Shown here one piece after another: positions 48,781 to 60,504 of a stretch of 64,000 bases of DNA (position 1 is its first letter; the number at the start of each line of letters is the position of its first letter). The DNA lies in NCBI GenBank assembly GCA_002633005.1, contig NMRA01000356.1, positions 255,961-319,960 on the forward strand. The letters run 5' to 3'. Below the pieces are notes generated by a model that had not been told where the DNA came from, searched no databases, and saw nothing but the letters and a program-made list of their open reading frames with translations. Source of the stretch: Phoronis australis. Its lineage: Eukaryota; Phoronida; Phoronidae. A program made the position numbers and the translations under genes.

Positions 48781-48948
48781 TGTTGTGTATTGGCAATGCT
48801 ACTTGTGGTTTTCCTTAGAATATAGTCACGTGGTATTTATGCCCACAAGCCACGTGCTCATCCCCTTCTTGTATTAGTTCTCCAAGTGAATAGACGTATT
48901 ATATTTTACTCTCATCTGTGTTGTTTTACTGGTTCTACGAACACAACA
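48781..48948. mobile_element. Solo LTR of a retrotransposon, 168 bp
   Basis: It starts TGTTGTGTATTGGC and ends ACGAACACAACA, so the ends form the inverted repeat TGTTGTGT/ACACAACA with the canonical TG...CA. A perfect 5-bp target duplication GTGAC flanks it (48776-48780 and 48949-48953). No internal region or second LTR is adjacent, so this is a solo LTR left by recombination. Short LTRs with 5-bp duplications fit Ty3/gypsy-type elements of marine animals; the exact clade cannot be told. Confidence 0.88.
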
Positions 48949-49250
48949 GTGACAATAACTTTTCCTTTCAGAAGAAAGGCTTTATACTAATGGTAAAATC
49001 TTTTCAATTTCGTACACGTTATGGGTAAATGACATTCAGTGACTGCATCGATTGTCTTATTGTCAGTAGAAAGCCCGTTAATGTCACACTTTGATGATAA
49101 AATAAATTTTTAATCAGGCAAGTTTGTTACTAATTATTGAAACCACAATGTTTCTCCAGTTTTAAAGCCCCATACATAGCAGTTGTGCTTATTCTTGATA
49201 AAGCTGAAATGATTACCGAATACGCTTGCGAATTGGCATTTTCCTGTTGA

Positions 49251-49302
49251 CCTATAGAAATGTCCTATAGAAATGTCCTATAGAAATGTCCTATAGAAAT
49301 GT
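49251..49302. repeat. 13-bp tandem repeat, 4 copies
   Basis: Four perfect copies of CCTATAGAAATGT. Confidence 0.95.
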
Positions 49303-50907
49303 CTAGCGATCAAAATGAAGTATTCCCTTTGTTTGCATTTGATTTGTTTGTGTGTGTAATTATTTTTAGAGCTTTTTCAAGAAGGCCTTTGAACAATTTT
49401 ATGGTTTGTGTTAACTTGTCTATGAACAAAAGTTTCACATGCAAGAAGAGTATGTTTTCAATTGTAGCTAGCTGGATAAGAATCTGCTATGCACAAGATT
49501 CCAGAATAAACAATTATCAGTGTATTTAAAAACAAAATGGCAAACTGAACAAGCACATACATACATACAAAGAAACAACATTGCAATGGAGTCCATAATC
49601 GGGCATATCAAGTGCTGAATTTCTGAATTAAGTTCATTTCTCACGGGTTATTCCTAAAGGATTGCTTTTCATTTTGTCCAAAGATAAAATAGATGGTCAG
49701 GTGGTTGGTTTCAGTTGTTTTCTCTCACCTGTAACAGAATAGTGGGAGAAATATTAGCAAATTATAAAAGAAAACACAAGACAAACTACTTTTGTAAGGC
49801 AGAACATACTTGACGTTTCATCTTCATGTTTATATGTAGAAACTAATAATCTTTGAACCCAAGTCTTATTTAATATCTGAATTAAAATAAGTGAAACAGG
49901 CTAGAAGTGATTTAACAATGTGTATTTTTCATGACACTTAAAATGTGCTTCTGATCTCAACAAGCAAAATTCATTCTATGACTTTGTGTAAATTTTTATT
50001 GCAATGCAATGTTACAACATTTACTGAATTAAGGCTTATTCATATTAATTCGGTAACTAATCTGGTAGCCCTGGGGGTGGTTTCCGCTATAAAATAAGGA
50101 AACTCAATCATCTAGAGAAGTTTATTGGACACAGCATAGTTTAGAAGAGAAACTGCTGTGGAAAAGTCACCCTTGACTTCTGAGCGTCACGTACACCTCT
50201 TATATTGGGCACACTCCTACCCAGTACAATATGAATATGTGCTGCTAGCCTACCCGGCATCCGAGTCCCGGGTGAGTTTCCGAAAAGAAACACTCAGCTC
50301 CACTCAATAAACCCGATATTCAGTGGGGTAACTGGTGGGGATAACATCACCGAACGATGTCGACAGAAACTGATTGCTAAAAACTTACCAAGTAATTGGA
50401 AATGCATAGAGTACACAAGGGGCTTCAGCATCCACACACTTTTTGTCAGTTGGTTAACCCTTTTGACCGCAATTCTCCATGAATATAGTAACCTTAGGTC
50501 TTTTGGGAATTTGTGGCCACCTGTCGAAGACTTGCACCAGGGAAAATTGCTGTAATAAGGCCATCCCGACGATGTATTTTGATAACAATTCCATTTTTTA
50601 CCAGTTGTTTACATGCAGACAGCGATACATGCGCAATTCAATCACCACTAGCACAGCAGCGACACCACGAGGAGAATTCTCCGAATAGCCCCATTACATT
50701 TAATTGGGTCTAATGACTAATGTTCGCATCGGGCAATGCGGTCATCACAATTGTACCTGATTCTGGTGCCACACTTTCTTTGATCCTGGAAAAAGCCGCT
50801 CGGATGGAAGAGCGGTGAAAATTCTCGCATATCTGTAGAAATGCATGACGTCCTTGTAAGCGTATTTACACGGCATGTCCAGGGCGATGTAATTGCCTAC
50901 TAAAACT

Positions 50908-50953
50908 AAGTAGATTCAGATTTTAACAGGACTGTTAAAATCTGAATCTACTT
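50908..50953. repeat. Perfect 22-bp-arm hairpin
   Basis: Arm AAGTAGATTCAGATTTTAAC + AG, a 2-nt loop (GA), then the exact reverse complement. All 22 pairs match. It is the same style of near-loopless palindrome as the pair at 37166-37235, but unrelated in sequence. Confidence 0.95.
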
Positions 50954-51164
50954 CTGCAAATAAGGTGAAGAAGTTTACTTGGTCTACAAGGTGGGGCCAT
51001 GTAACCAGACTAAGTTAACCCAGTGTGGTGGCTTTCTTGGTTTATGACAACCAAATTGTTTTGTCAATTTTATCTGCTGGAAAATACTTACTGTTTTTGA
51101 CTATAGCAACAAGTCTCAGCTGTTTGCGTGACCCTCCATCTTTGTTTCTAAACGGGAATTATGG

Positions 51165-51205
51165 GAAAACGAGATAGACCAATCAGATGTCGTTATTTTC
51201 AAAAT
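51165..51205 (+). promoter_or_regulatory. Candidate promoter motifs (CCAAT, CHR-like)
   Basis: GACCAATCAGATG contains a full CCAAT box in a typical NF-Y context, and TTTCAAAA about 15 bp downstream contains TTCAAA, the reverse of the CHR core TTTGAA. An ETS-like ACGGAAGTA follows. CCAAT plus CHR is typical of promoters of late cell-cycle genes such as CDKN3, whose first coding exon here lies 3.4 kb downstream. The link is inference; no leader exon was identified. Confidence 0.25.
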
Positions 51206-52129
51206 ACGGAAGTAGGGGCAAAAATGAATTTATCAGTTTGTGCTTTGTGAACAGCATTTATCGAATATTTGCGTGTCCTTGTGAGCCAATGGTTGCTTTA
51301 TCTGTGGTACGTTTTGGTTGTATGGAAATTTTAGATGCAAAGTTACACCCTGCGCTTTTTAGATTTGTCCTAAGTGATCTAAGCGTTACTAAAAGCTCAA
51401 TCTTTCTGATATTGCCAATCCCTCTTAGTCAGTGAGTTACTAGTCACTGTCTGGCTCCAAGTCCAAGTCCAAGATCAAGTCTGACTCTGTCAAAGACATG
51501 TCCGAGCTTCCTCTACACTTGTTCTGTTGAGTGGTTATTGGTCTGATGTAGTTATCACTGTGTGTGTGTGATTGAGTCCTTGTTTATAAGATGTTTTCGT
51601 TGTGATCACCCCTTGCCTAATGGGACAATTGTTCTCTTATATTTTCTCGTTATGCGATTTGAATATGAAGCCTGTAAAATTTGTTTTTTTTCTCACTGCC
51701 ATGAGCCTGGGTAATCATTTTGTGAACATCAGTAATCAACTGATGCCTTACGCGAGGTCTGCCTGCCGCCAATTAGAGCATGTATCAGTCAGTAATTGTT
51801 TATAATAATGATGACATATTTGACCTTCACACATGATTTTGGGGTATTGTTCGATTCCGCTTATCATTCTCATTCCAAAAATGTGTGAATGGTCCCCTAC
51901 CGCGTATCCGCACTATTTTATTGTCAAATTTCTATTCACACTATTTCTCGGTTGACACCGCCATATTCGATCACTCAATTATTTACACTGTAAATTTTAC
52001 AGGGACACGTGTTGCTAATGAATGAAACAGCATCATTGATTCTGAATGGTGTTTACCTGCGACTTTCCCCTTAAAGTTTTCCCGAGAGCATGGAGCAACT
52101 AGGGATAGCGTTTCGCCCTTTTCATAATT

Positions 52130-53465
52130 TTTCTGTCCCACATATTTACATGTGGACGCATTGTGCTGTCATCCCCATCTATCCGACGTCCGCTGCTCTA
52201 TCTTCAAAACCCTTTGACTTATGTTCATGAAAATTTGTACATGTTTTCCTTTCATAAATGGGACGTCATGAGTGAACTTTTGGACGGATCCAACTACAGG
52301 TGTTTCCCTTAGTGACAATTTTAGTTTTTTACATTTACCTCTGTATTTTCAAAGGTCCTCAACGGATTTTCATAAAATTATGTCATAATATATAGGCGTC
52401 TATTAGTGGGATGACACTATCCTCATGTTTTCGGATGGATTCAAGGTATTTTGCGCCACCTAGTGGCCATTTTTACTGTTTTCAAGTCCGTTTTTTAGCG
52501 TCCGCCTTTCTATCAACCAAACCGCTCTAAAGGATGATTGTGAAAATTGGGATGTATGTTCTTACTATGAAGAGGACAGCTGACAATGATTTTCCGACGA
52601 CTTCAAGTATTGTGGCACCGCCTAGTGACAGTTTTTTATGCATCCATGGCTGTATCTCTTAAACACTCTGCAGGATCTTTACTAAATTTAGCAAGTATAT
52701 TTATATGGAGCTGACAACAAAGGATGACGACGTTCGAATGGATCTGACTACTGGTGTGCCCCTGAGTGGCAATTTTAGTTTTTTACAATTACCTCTGTAT
52801 CTTCAAAGGTCCTCAACAGATTTTCATAAAATATGGATTATAAGCGTCTATTGGTGAGATGGTACTATCCTCCCATTTTCGCATGGTTTTGAGGTATTTT
52901 GTGCCACCTAGTACCACTAGGCTAGTGGTCATTTTTCCTGTTTCTCTAGTCTATTTTTTGGCATCTACCCCTCTACAAACCAAACCATTCTAAGGATGAT
53001 TATGAAAATCGGCATATATGTCCTCAGTGTAAAGAGAACGGTTGACGATGACAACTTCGACTACTGTGGTGCCCCCTAGTGGCAGTTTTGTTTTGTTTTG
53101 CCCCATAGCTGTATCTCTTTAACCCGCTCCAGGATCGTTATTAAATTTAGTTAGTGTATTTATATGACGTTAACAACGGACGACAACGACTTTCAGACAA
53201 ATCTGATGAATGCTGTGCCCCCTTGTGGCAATTTCATTTTTTCTGTTTTCCTTTGTTTTTCTAAAGTTCCTTTACAGATTTTCATGAAATTTGGTAAATA
53301 GCTTTCTATTAATGCATTGATGGCTCTTTCCCATTCTTTAATGGATTCGACATATTTTTGCCATCTAGTGACCATTTTTATGATACAATTGAATTAATCA
53401 CCCCTAGAAGCACACTGTTTGCGGTGCATTTGTGGGTTTATTTCAATGCTCTGCTCTTGTTTAGA
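52130..53465 (-). mobile_element. Dispersed repeat family, copy D (inverted)
   Basis: This is the reverse complement of copies A-C. The right-end hairpin is at its start (CACATATTTACATGTGGACG near 52140) and the left end at its finish (GTTTGCGGTGCATTTGTGGG then CAATGCTCTGCTCTTGTTTA). Cores appear in reverse, for example GCCACCTAGTGGC at 52455 and GCCCCCTAGTGGC at 53071. It lies about 1.1 kb upstream of the first CDKN3 coding exon. Confidence 0.88.
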
Positions 53466-54535
53466 ATTATGATCATTTGACCCATTTTCCACAAAATTTT
53501 CTGAAGGGATACCTTTTTCACAAATTTAGATCTCAAAAACAACCTTTTTTGCAGATTCTTGTTAGCGAATGAGTACCAGGGTCATCATAGGAATTGAAAC
53601 GATTGGGACTGTAGCTCGGGCCTGGGATCGACGGGTCTCAGTCAGTTTGAACTTATGAAGCGTGACACTCTGCTCTGGGTGTCGGTAGATTAGTTCAGTT
53701 TTTGGCTGCCAGATGACTCCTTCTATTTAACTTGGCGGTTTCAATACTGGGAAATATTGTGACCAGAAATTTGATGATAAAATACTAAGGGAACGAGACA
53801 TTTTCATATATTTTTGGAATGATAATGATGCGAGGAATCAAACAAAGTCAAAAGCATGTGTGTAGGTCAATATTGTCATATTGTAAACAATTACCCATCT
53901 ATCTATTAAGGCCACCAAAAACAAAACTTGTCTCAAAGGCAAGAAGATGTATTAAGGATAAGCCACCTAGCCAGACTTGAATGTGGGATGTCTACAGTTT
54001 CACAATCTTATGGCTACTGCACCCTTGCTGATATTTGAGGCTTTCTGTTTTCACACAGTATTTATTTGCGTTTTGATGCTAAAAATTACACTTCTTATGA
54101 GCAGAAATGTTTGGCTCAAATTGTTGGACTGTGCTGCACCTAGTCCAAGAAGGCGTCTTTCTATCTAGCAGACCAACAGTTAATGATATTGATATCGACA
54201 AGGCCTGGTATTGTTTGCAACAATGTCGATTGCTGCAGCACATTAGTTGGTTGACTACAAAAGTTGCCAAGTGTGCTTCATGCATTTGGCATGTAACCTG
54301 TTATTTAGAACAAAATAAACTTGGTTAATTACCAAGTCATGTTTCATTTGACTATTAAAGGTAAGACATGGACTACTGCAACTTTTGAGTGTGAGACAGG
54401 TTGAAGTGAGATGATAATCATACTCTTAACTTATTTCTTATGGACACCCTGATGTGACATTTGTCAAAATTTGAATATTCTGTTTTTGAAAAACTTGAAC
54501 TCGCCCTTTTTGATGGTGTCATATTTCACTTTCAG
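53466..54535. other. Upstream region of the CDKN3 coding exons
   Basis: About 1.1 kb without recognised repeats. Any 5' leader exon of CDKN3 may lie here or further left; the stretch ends in a good polypyrimidine/acceptor signal (TTTCACTTTCAG). Confidence 0.4.
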
Positions 54536-54553
54536 AAATTGGCCCAGCAAGAA

Positions 54554-57500
54554 ATGTCTGGCTTTGACTCATCGTCTGATGAAGAGAATGAGGCTTATGA
54601 CACATCACCATTCCAAGTGGATTGGTATAAAATAAATGATTGTAGTTAAAACTATTTGTGGTAATAAATATCTCACCAATTTATCACACAACATTGTGGA
54701 TAAGTGAAATTATGATATCTAATTTTTTTTAAAAAACATCTGTAGCACCAAGTTTTGAATATTTTTTCATTTTCAACTTGTTTACCATAGCTACCACCTG
54801 ACAATATTTTGGAAAAGTGTTGACATTGCCAACCTTTGAAATGTTTGATGAGATTTCACCTTATTCCATTTAGTTAACTTTTTGTAAAGCGATCCTGAAA
54901 TTAGGTTGTCGTCAATGAATTAAATGCATGTATGTGGAGATTGCTTGTCTGGTTTCATTTCCTAAAGCAGTGAGTTGTAAGGAATAATTTAGGCTAAAAA
55001 GCAATTGCTTCTGATCTCTCTTTTTAAGTGAAATCTGTGATGTGTTTTTAATTGCTCATTTTTTAAAAAAGAAAATACACCTGAGGCAAGCAAAAATGAT
55101 GCAATATTTACAATATATGTTTCAATATACATATATATCACATGTACAACTACAAGGTTACCATTAGTAGTAGCAGTAGCAGTAACACACTTTATTCATG
55201 TTAAGACAAAAAATACAATTACCCTAATACAAATTAAAACTTATGGAGACTGCTTGAAGGATACAATTGGTCCACTGACCACGGAGCCACCAAATATAGA
55301 TAGGGATGCAAATTTTGATATAAATGCATGATACAATGTTTTGTCTATAATGAACAAGAATGATTTTATGTTAAATACAATATCAATTCAGAAGTGGTAA
55401 ACTGTGCTGTTTTAACTGGCTCTCTACTCTGTTGATAGGTTAGATCTATCATGTACAGGCTGTGCTGGTGAACTGGGCATCAGCGCCCTCCCTGGATGTC
55501 GCTTCAGGGACACGTGGAGAAACTTGGATACAGACATCGGTATGAACTGACTTTCTTAGAGTATAGCTTCTCAAAACCGTAACCAGATATGGCCAAAATG
55601 AAGTGTGGCATGTGACAGTAAAATGACAATATTTTGGATGTACTTTGGAGCTGTTACTCCTAAAAGTTACAGTTTGAGAAGTAATGGGATTTCTCAGTCA
55701 CTACTTACACCTGTGATGATGGCATAAACCATAGAGTCTCTTCAAATATTAGTAAAGATATATGTGACTCAACAGCATTTTTCATAAACCATAGAGTCTC
55801 TTCAAATATTAGTAACGATATATGTGACTCAACAGCATTTTTCATAAACCATAGAGTCTCTTCAAATATTAGTAACTATATATGGGACTCAACAGCATTT
55901 TTCATAAACCATAGAGTCTTCAAATATTAGTAACGATATATGTGACTCAACAGCATTTTTCATAAACCATAGAGTCTCTTCAAATATTAGTAAAGATACA
56001 TGTGACTCAACAGCATTTTTCATAAATGATAGAGTCTCTTCAAATATTAGTAACTATATATGTGACTCAACAGCATTTTTCATAAACCATAGAGTCTTCA
56101 AATATTAGTAAAGATATATGTGACTCAACAGCATTTTTCATAAACCATAGAGTCTCTTCAAATATTAGTAAAGATATATGTGATTCAACAGCATTTTTTA
56201 TAACCATAGAGTCTCTTCAAATATTAGTAACTATATATGTGACTCAACAGCATTTTTCATAAACCATAGAGTCTCTTCAAATATTAGTAAAGATATATGT
56301 GACTCAACAGCATTTTTCATAAACCATAGAGTCTCTTCAAATATTTGTAAAGATATATGTGACTCAACAGCGTTTTTCATAACCAGAATATGTTAAAAAA
56401 CAGTATTTCTGTTTGCTTTTGATCTTGTCTACACTCTATCCTGTCTATTGCATTGGAACTGCATGAGTAAGTTACAATAGAAGCCAGGTGTACATCACCT
56501 GAGCTTACCATTGATTACCTGCACCTCATGTATTTTTATCTCAGTTGAGTTGTAATGATAATGGGAAGCCGCTCCTCATGTTGTCTATTATGTCCTAAGT
56601 GAGAATAGTGTTGTATTTTTAATTATTGAGATGTGGGAAATAACTTAAGTCTATCTTAGTGCTAATTTTTTTCATTGTGTTTGTGGTAAAATGTATTTTT
56701 AATCAATTTTCAAACTTGATAATTCAAACCAAATTTTTGTTGAGCCTAATTATGGATTCAAGAAAAAATTTTATCATTTGCAGCAAGTTTGAAGTCGTAC
56801 AATATCAAGGAAGTGTTTGTTTTGTGTACACGAGGCGAGCTTGGAAAATACCGTGTCCCTTGGTTGCTACACGAGCTGACTGGAGTTGACTTCAATGTGC
56901 ACCACTACCCGTTCCCTGATGGTACAACGCCACCTATGAACAAGTTAGTGAAGATGCTGGATGAGATGAAAAGTGCACTGTTGGACGGACATAAAGTACT
57001 AGTACAGTATGTACTTGAAGAATAGCTTAGAAAAATGTGTATGCGGGTCAATTGACCATGGGACAATTTAGAACCTAAATTTGTATGCGGGTCAATTGGC
57101 CATGGGACAATTTAGAACCTAAATGTGTATGCGGGTCAATTGGCCGTGGGACAATTTAGAACCTAAATGTGTATGCTTGTCAATTGCCCATGGGACAATT
57201 TAGAACCTAAATGTATATGCGGGTCAATTGCCCATGGGACAATTTAGAACCTAAATGTATTGGTCTGCAAAAATGTTAGTGTTTAAATCCTGTATGCAGT
57301 GTGGGTTTTCCTTGTAATTTTTTGTTTTTGTTTTTGTTTTGCTTGTACTTAAACCCTCTCTCAATTGACTTGTCCATTTTTCATAATGTCTTGTCATGTC
57401 TGGTGTCTGCCAATGTGTCGCTGTTGTGAATGCAGCAGTGATAAGTGGGCCAAGTATTTGGGCATGTTGTGTAACTTTTCTGCTGACTAAGTCGCTCGTC

Positions 57501-59229
57501 TGAAATGGACTGGTTTGCCCTCAAACTTGTGCCCTGGCATCCAAACAGCTCTAGATCTGCACAGGTATTGCAAAATGTAGGAGTGGGTTATGTAACAATT
57601 CGCTTTTATGGAAATTACCTGTACATGTTACATCAGTTTCAGAAAGTGATGTCTTTCTGAAATTAGGTTTTTACACCAAAATTAGTATAACCCCCCCAAA
57701 AAAAATGCATGGTAGCAGTAGATATGCAAATGTTTCGTCTCTCTTTGAGCAATCCTTTAATGTCTGCATTGCTATTAAAACCTTTTATTTGGTGTTTGCA
57801 GCTGTTATGGCGGCCTTGGACGATCTGGTCTAGGTAAGTTTTCTGCCCTTTGAGCTTTATTGCCATTGATTTGTAACCATGATCTATCGCTTTTTAGTTT
57901 AAAATGTTTAATGCATTCTTGGTAAAGTGAACTGTAAACATGCCTTTAGTTGTTATCAAAATAATGAATGTCATCAATATGGAGTACCTTGCAGCTCGCT
58001 TCATTATTTCAGTTGCCTCATGCCTACTAATGTACATGACAAGCTTCATGGATGCTGAAACAGCAATTCATAAAATACGTCAATTAAGGGGCCCAGGGGC
58101 AATACAGTCAGTAAAGGTGAGTGTTGCATTATGGGTAATAGAAACACTGCTGGGGGTGAAAATGTACACAAGGCTTTCATCTCATTATCTTGTGAATGAA
58201 TTAAACTGGAATGCATTGAATGAGACTCAAAGTTTGATTAGATCACACTAATGTAATATAAGTTTTAGTTTGCTGTCTTGCTGGGTAACTCTAGCTGACT
58301 GGAGCTCGTGCTTTTGGACATTTAATTACAATCAGCCATATTAGAAGCAAGTCTCTTAATTTGTATTGATATGTTATCTTCAAGCATCACTAATGCACAA
58401 CATTCTGCACTACATTAAAGGTGTATTTGCATGCTCCTAGCTATACTAATGGATAGCGGGAACTAAACGACAATGCTATTTGAAAATCATCTACACTAAA
58501 CAAAGTACAGTTGTATTCATTGACAACTTGTGAATATGAAAACAAAAAAATCTGCAAATAGGCGACCTTTGCACTAATGGCATGCCTTGTGGGCTCACAA
58601 AGTCTACTGGACACCATTCAGTGATTTGTGGCAGATCACTTTCGCAGGTTCCACTTTGATGTTATTGACAAGAATGAACATTTAGCCAAATATGTACAAC
58701 ACTGTACAATTTGACGCAACAAATGTTCACATTTTCTCAGTGTAGAATTTCTGTAAACTTTGATTTTTGAGTTTATACCAATCTGCCATTTATTAGGTCA
58801 CGTAACCATGTTTTTTAGTAAAATTTAGCATTAAAAGAAGAAAGACACATTTGTAGGAAAAGCAGCAAGATCAGTAACATGAGCAAATTTTGTACAATTT
58901 AAATGTTCAAAAAAATTTTAGTATCATAATAGTCCTATTTTTGATAGTCCCTCTTTCAAAAGTGAAACATTTAAAAACCAATTCCTACAAGGTTTTGTAG
59001 AACCGTGGAAAAAGCATAGTTCCTTAAAGTTTCATTCTGGTCAGCCATTTCTGATATATGTTCCGAAGTTGGCTAAAATTGAGCATTTTTTTAGGGTCCT
59101 ACATAACCTAAATAGGTCAAATCTTGTCTCTTCCTGTTGCAGCAATACAACTTTGTCCAGGATTTCCATGATGCGCTGGCCAAGTATGAGCAGTCCTCGC
59201 CCTCTGCCTCCAGATCAGTGTCTCGGTGA
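54554..59229 (+). CDS. cdkn3: CDKN3 (KAP) dual-specificity phosphatase, six exons
   Basis: The exons are 54554-54624, 55439-55539, 56784-57006, 57802-57833, 58013-58116 and 59143-59229 (stop TGA). All phases agree, giving 205 residues against 212 in human. CDKN3 removes the phosphate from the activation-loop threonine of CDK2 and CDK1 after cyclin loss and so restrains the cell cycle. Visible family features: an acidic serine start (FDSSSDEENE); GISALPGCRFRDTWRN; CTRGELGKYRVP; the general-acid loop with Asp103 (FPDGTTP); and the P-loop HCYGGLGRS with Cys133 and Arg139. The end SASRSVSR is also like the human protein. The active-site His codon is split by an intron, and the P-loop sits in a 32-nt micro-exon. 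For exon 5 I chose the acceptor at 58011-12 over one at 57991-94 because it restores LVASCLLMYM without an insert. The ATG at 54554 gives an N-terminus of normal length; the exon itself starts at 54536 in phase 0, so an earlier start in an unseen exon is possible. Confidence 0.95.
55723..56390. repeat. 60-bp tandem repeat, 11 copies, in CDKN3 intron 2
   Basis: Units of about 60 bp (58 in some) start CATAAACCATAGAGTCTCTT and include TATATGTGACTCAACAGCAT. Copies differ at a few positions, with variants alternating (AGTAAAGATA, AGTAACTATA, AGTAACGATA), suggesting blockwise expansion. Confidence 0.95.
57038..57258. repeat. 44-bp tandem repeat, 5 copies, in CDKN3 intron 3
   Basis: Five copies of TGTATGCGGGTCAATTGGCC + ATGGGACAATTTAGAACCTAAA start about 30 bp after the donor of the exon ending at 57006. 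Variation is limited to single bases such as GACC, GGCC and GCCC. Confidence 0.95.
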
Positions 59230-60440
59230 CGCAAGTGAAGTTTCATAGTTACTAGAACATCGAACATAGCACCGAACTGGTCTTTTTGTAAGAATCAAGT
59301 GAATAGAAATCATGGCCATTTTTATGCCAAATGCGGTTCATTAAAACAAAAATAATCGATTTCAAGTCCTTTCATATGCTATCTGCTAGTGCTTGGACCA
59401 TGAATTGTAAGAATTGATGAAAGGTTTGCAAGCTCCAGTTGACTGGGCCTGCTTTGCTGTTGATGCACGAAATTGTCAAAAAAGCTGGATCACTTAATAC
59501 TCAGCAAGATATGATTTACTTTTTTTACTGTATTACCCGATATATGTATGCATTACAAGCAAAGCACATCTAACTACACTTACAAAGTACTTGCATATAC
59601 GGAATGTTGCCCAGCTGTATAAACGTGTACTAGACATGATTTTGAAGAACTTGAAGTGAACTTAAGTCCCGTTCATGGGGAGATGAAACACAAAATATGA
59701 GTTCTAGAATTACCATCTCATCCGATGAGACAAACTGCTAATGAGAGATCTTATTTGTCATCGACATATTTAAAAAGCGAGAAGATTGATGTTATGGCAT
59801 CTTCATCTTGGGAATGTTTTGGCAAGTATGCTATGGTCATGCCAATAATCCAATATAACATGCTCTCGTTTTGAGAACCAGTTTTCTCCTCTGAATAACG
59901 GACATCAACTGGCTCTCAAAATGCAGGCACATCACATCGGACTATTACCAAGACCGTTTGGTAAGGTATTGCATTACTTGCCTGTCCATGTACACCGTAA
60001 GCTCTATAAGTTTTAAGCTGACATTGACTTTACAAGACTGATCTGTTGAGCCAAAAGGTTTACAGCTCACACTCAACCAAAGAGAGGACGATGTTATTTG
60101 GACTTTTATTACCTCTCTTGTCTGCACAAGAAAGAAGTTGTAATGTTTTCCTTGTAATGGTTTTGGAGGACAATGAGTCACTTGTTTCACCAAATGCAGA
60201 GTTTGACGAGTTACAAAAAGAATAAATGCTCAAGGTATCAAACTTGGTCATCTTTAGACTGGATCGTTTAAATGTTCTAAATCACGCACATGCAGGTTCA
60301 TTTGTATTTCAGATTACTAGTAGGTCTTGTGCACATGTGATAATGACATTGTAAACTATTTGTTGAAAAACATCAATAACCTGTATTATTTATTTTTTTT
60401 TGTATTACTAAACTCAATAAAGAGCATACCTTTACCCTTT
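59230..60440 (+). other. Predicted 3' UTR of CDKN3
   Basis: This is the region after the TGA of CDKN3 up to the AATAAA at 60416-60421 and the presumed cleavage site. About 1.2 kb with only short chance frames. Confidence 0.6.
60416..60421 (+). terminator. Polyadenylation signal of CDKN3
   Basis: AATAAA followed by a CT-rich stretch; the only strong signal after the stop codon in a suitable position. Confidence 0.6.
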
Positions 60441-60504
60441 CCTAGTGTTCACGTCATGCAAATGTAACTGGAGCCTCACAACGCTAACAAGTTAAAATTG
60501 GCAA

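Larger units (their letters stand above)
48954..52129. other. Intergenic spacer
   Basis: Apart from the entries at 49251, 50908 and 51165, no exon, RNA gene or repeat was supported here. Confidence 0.4.

Noticed and set aside
57995-58012. Alternative acceptor for CDKN3 exon 5 at TTGCAG (57989-57994)
   Set aside because: It would add six residues after GLGRSGL that the family lacks; the acceptor at 58011-58012 has a better pyrimidine tract and restores the family sequence exactly.
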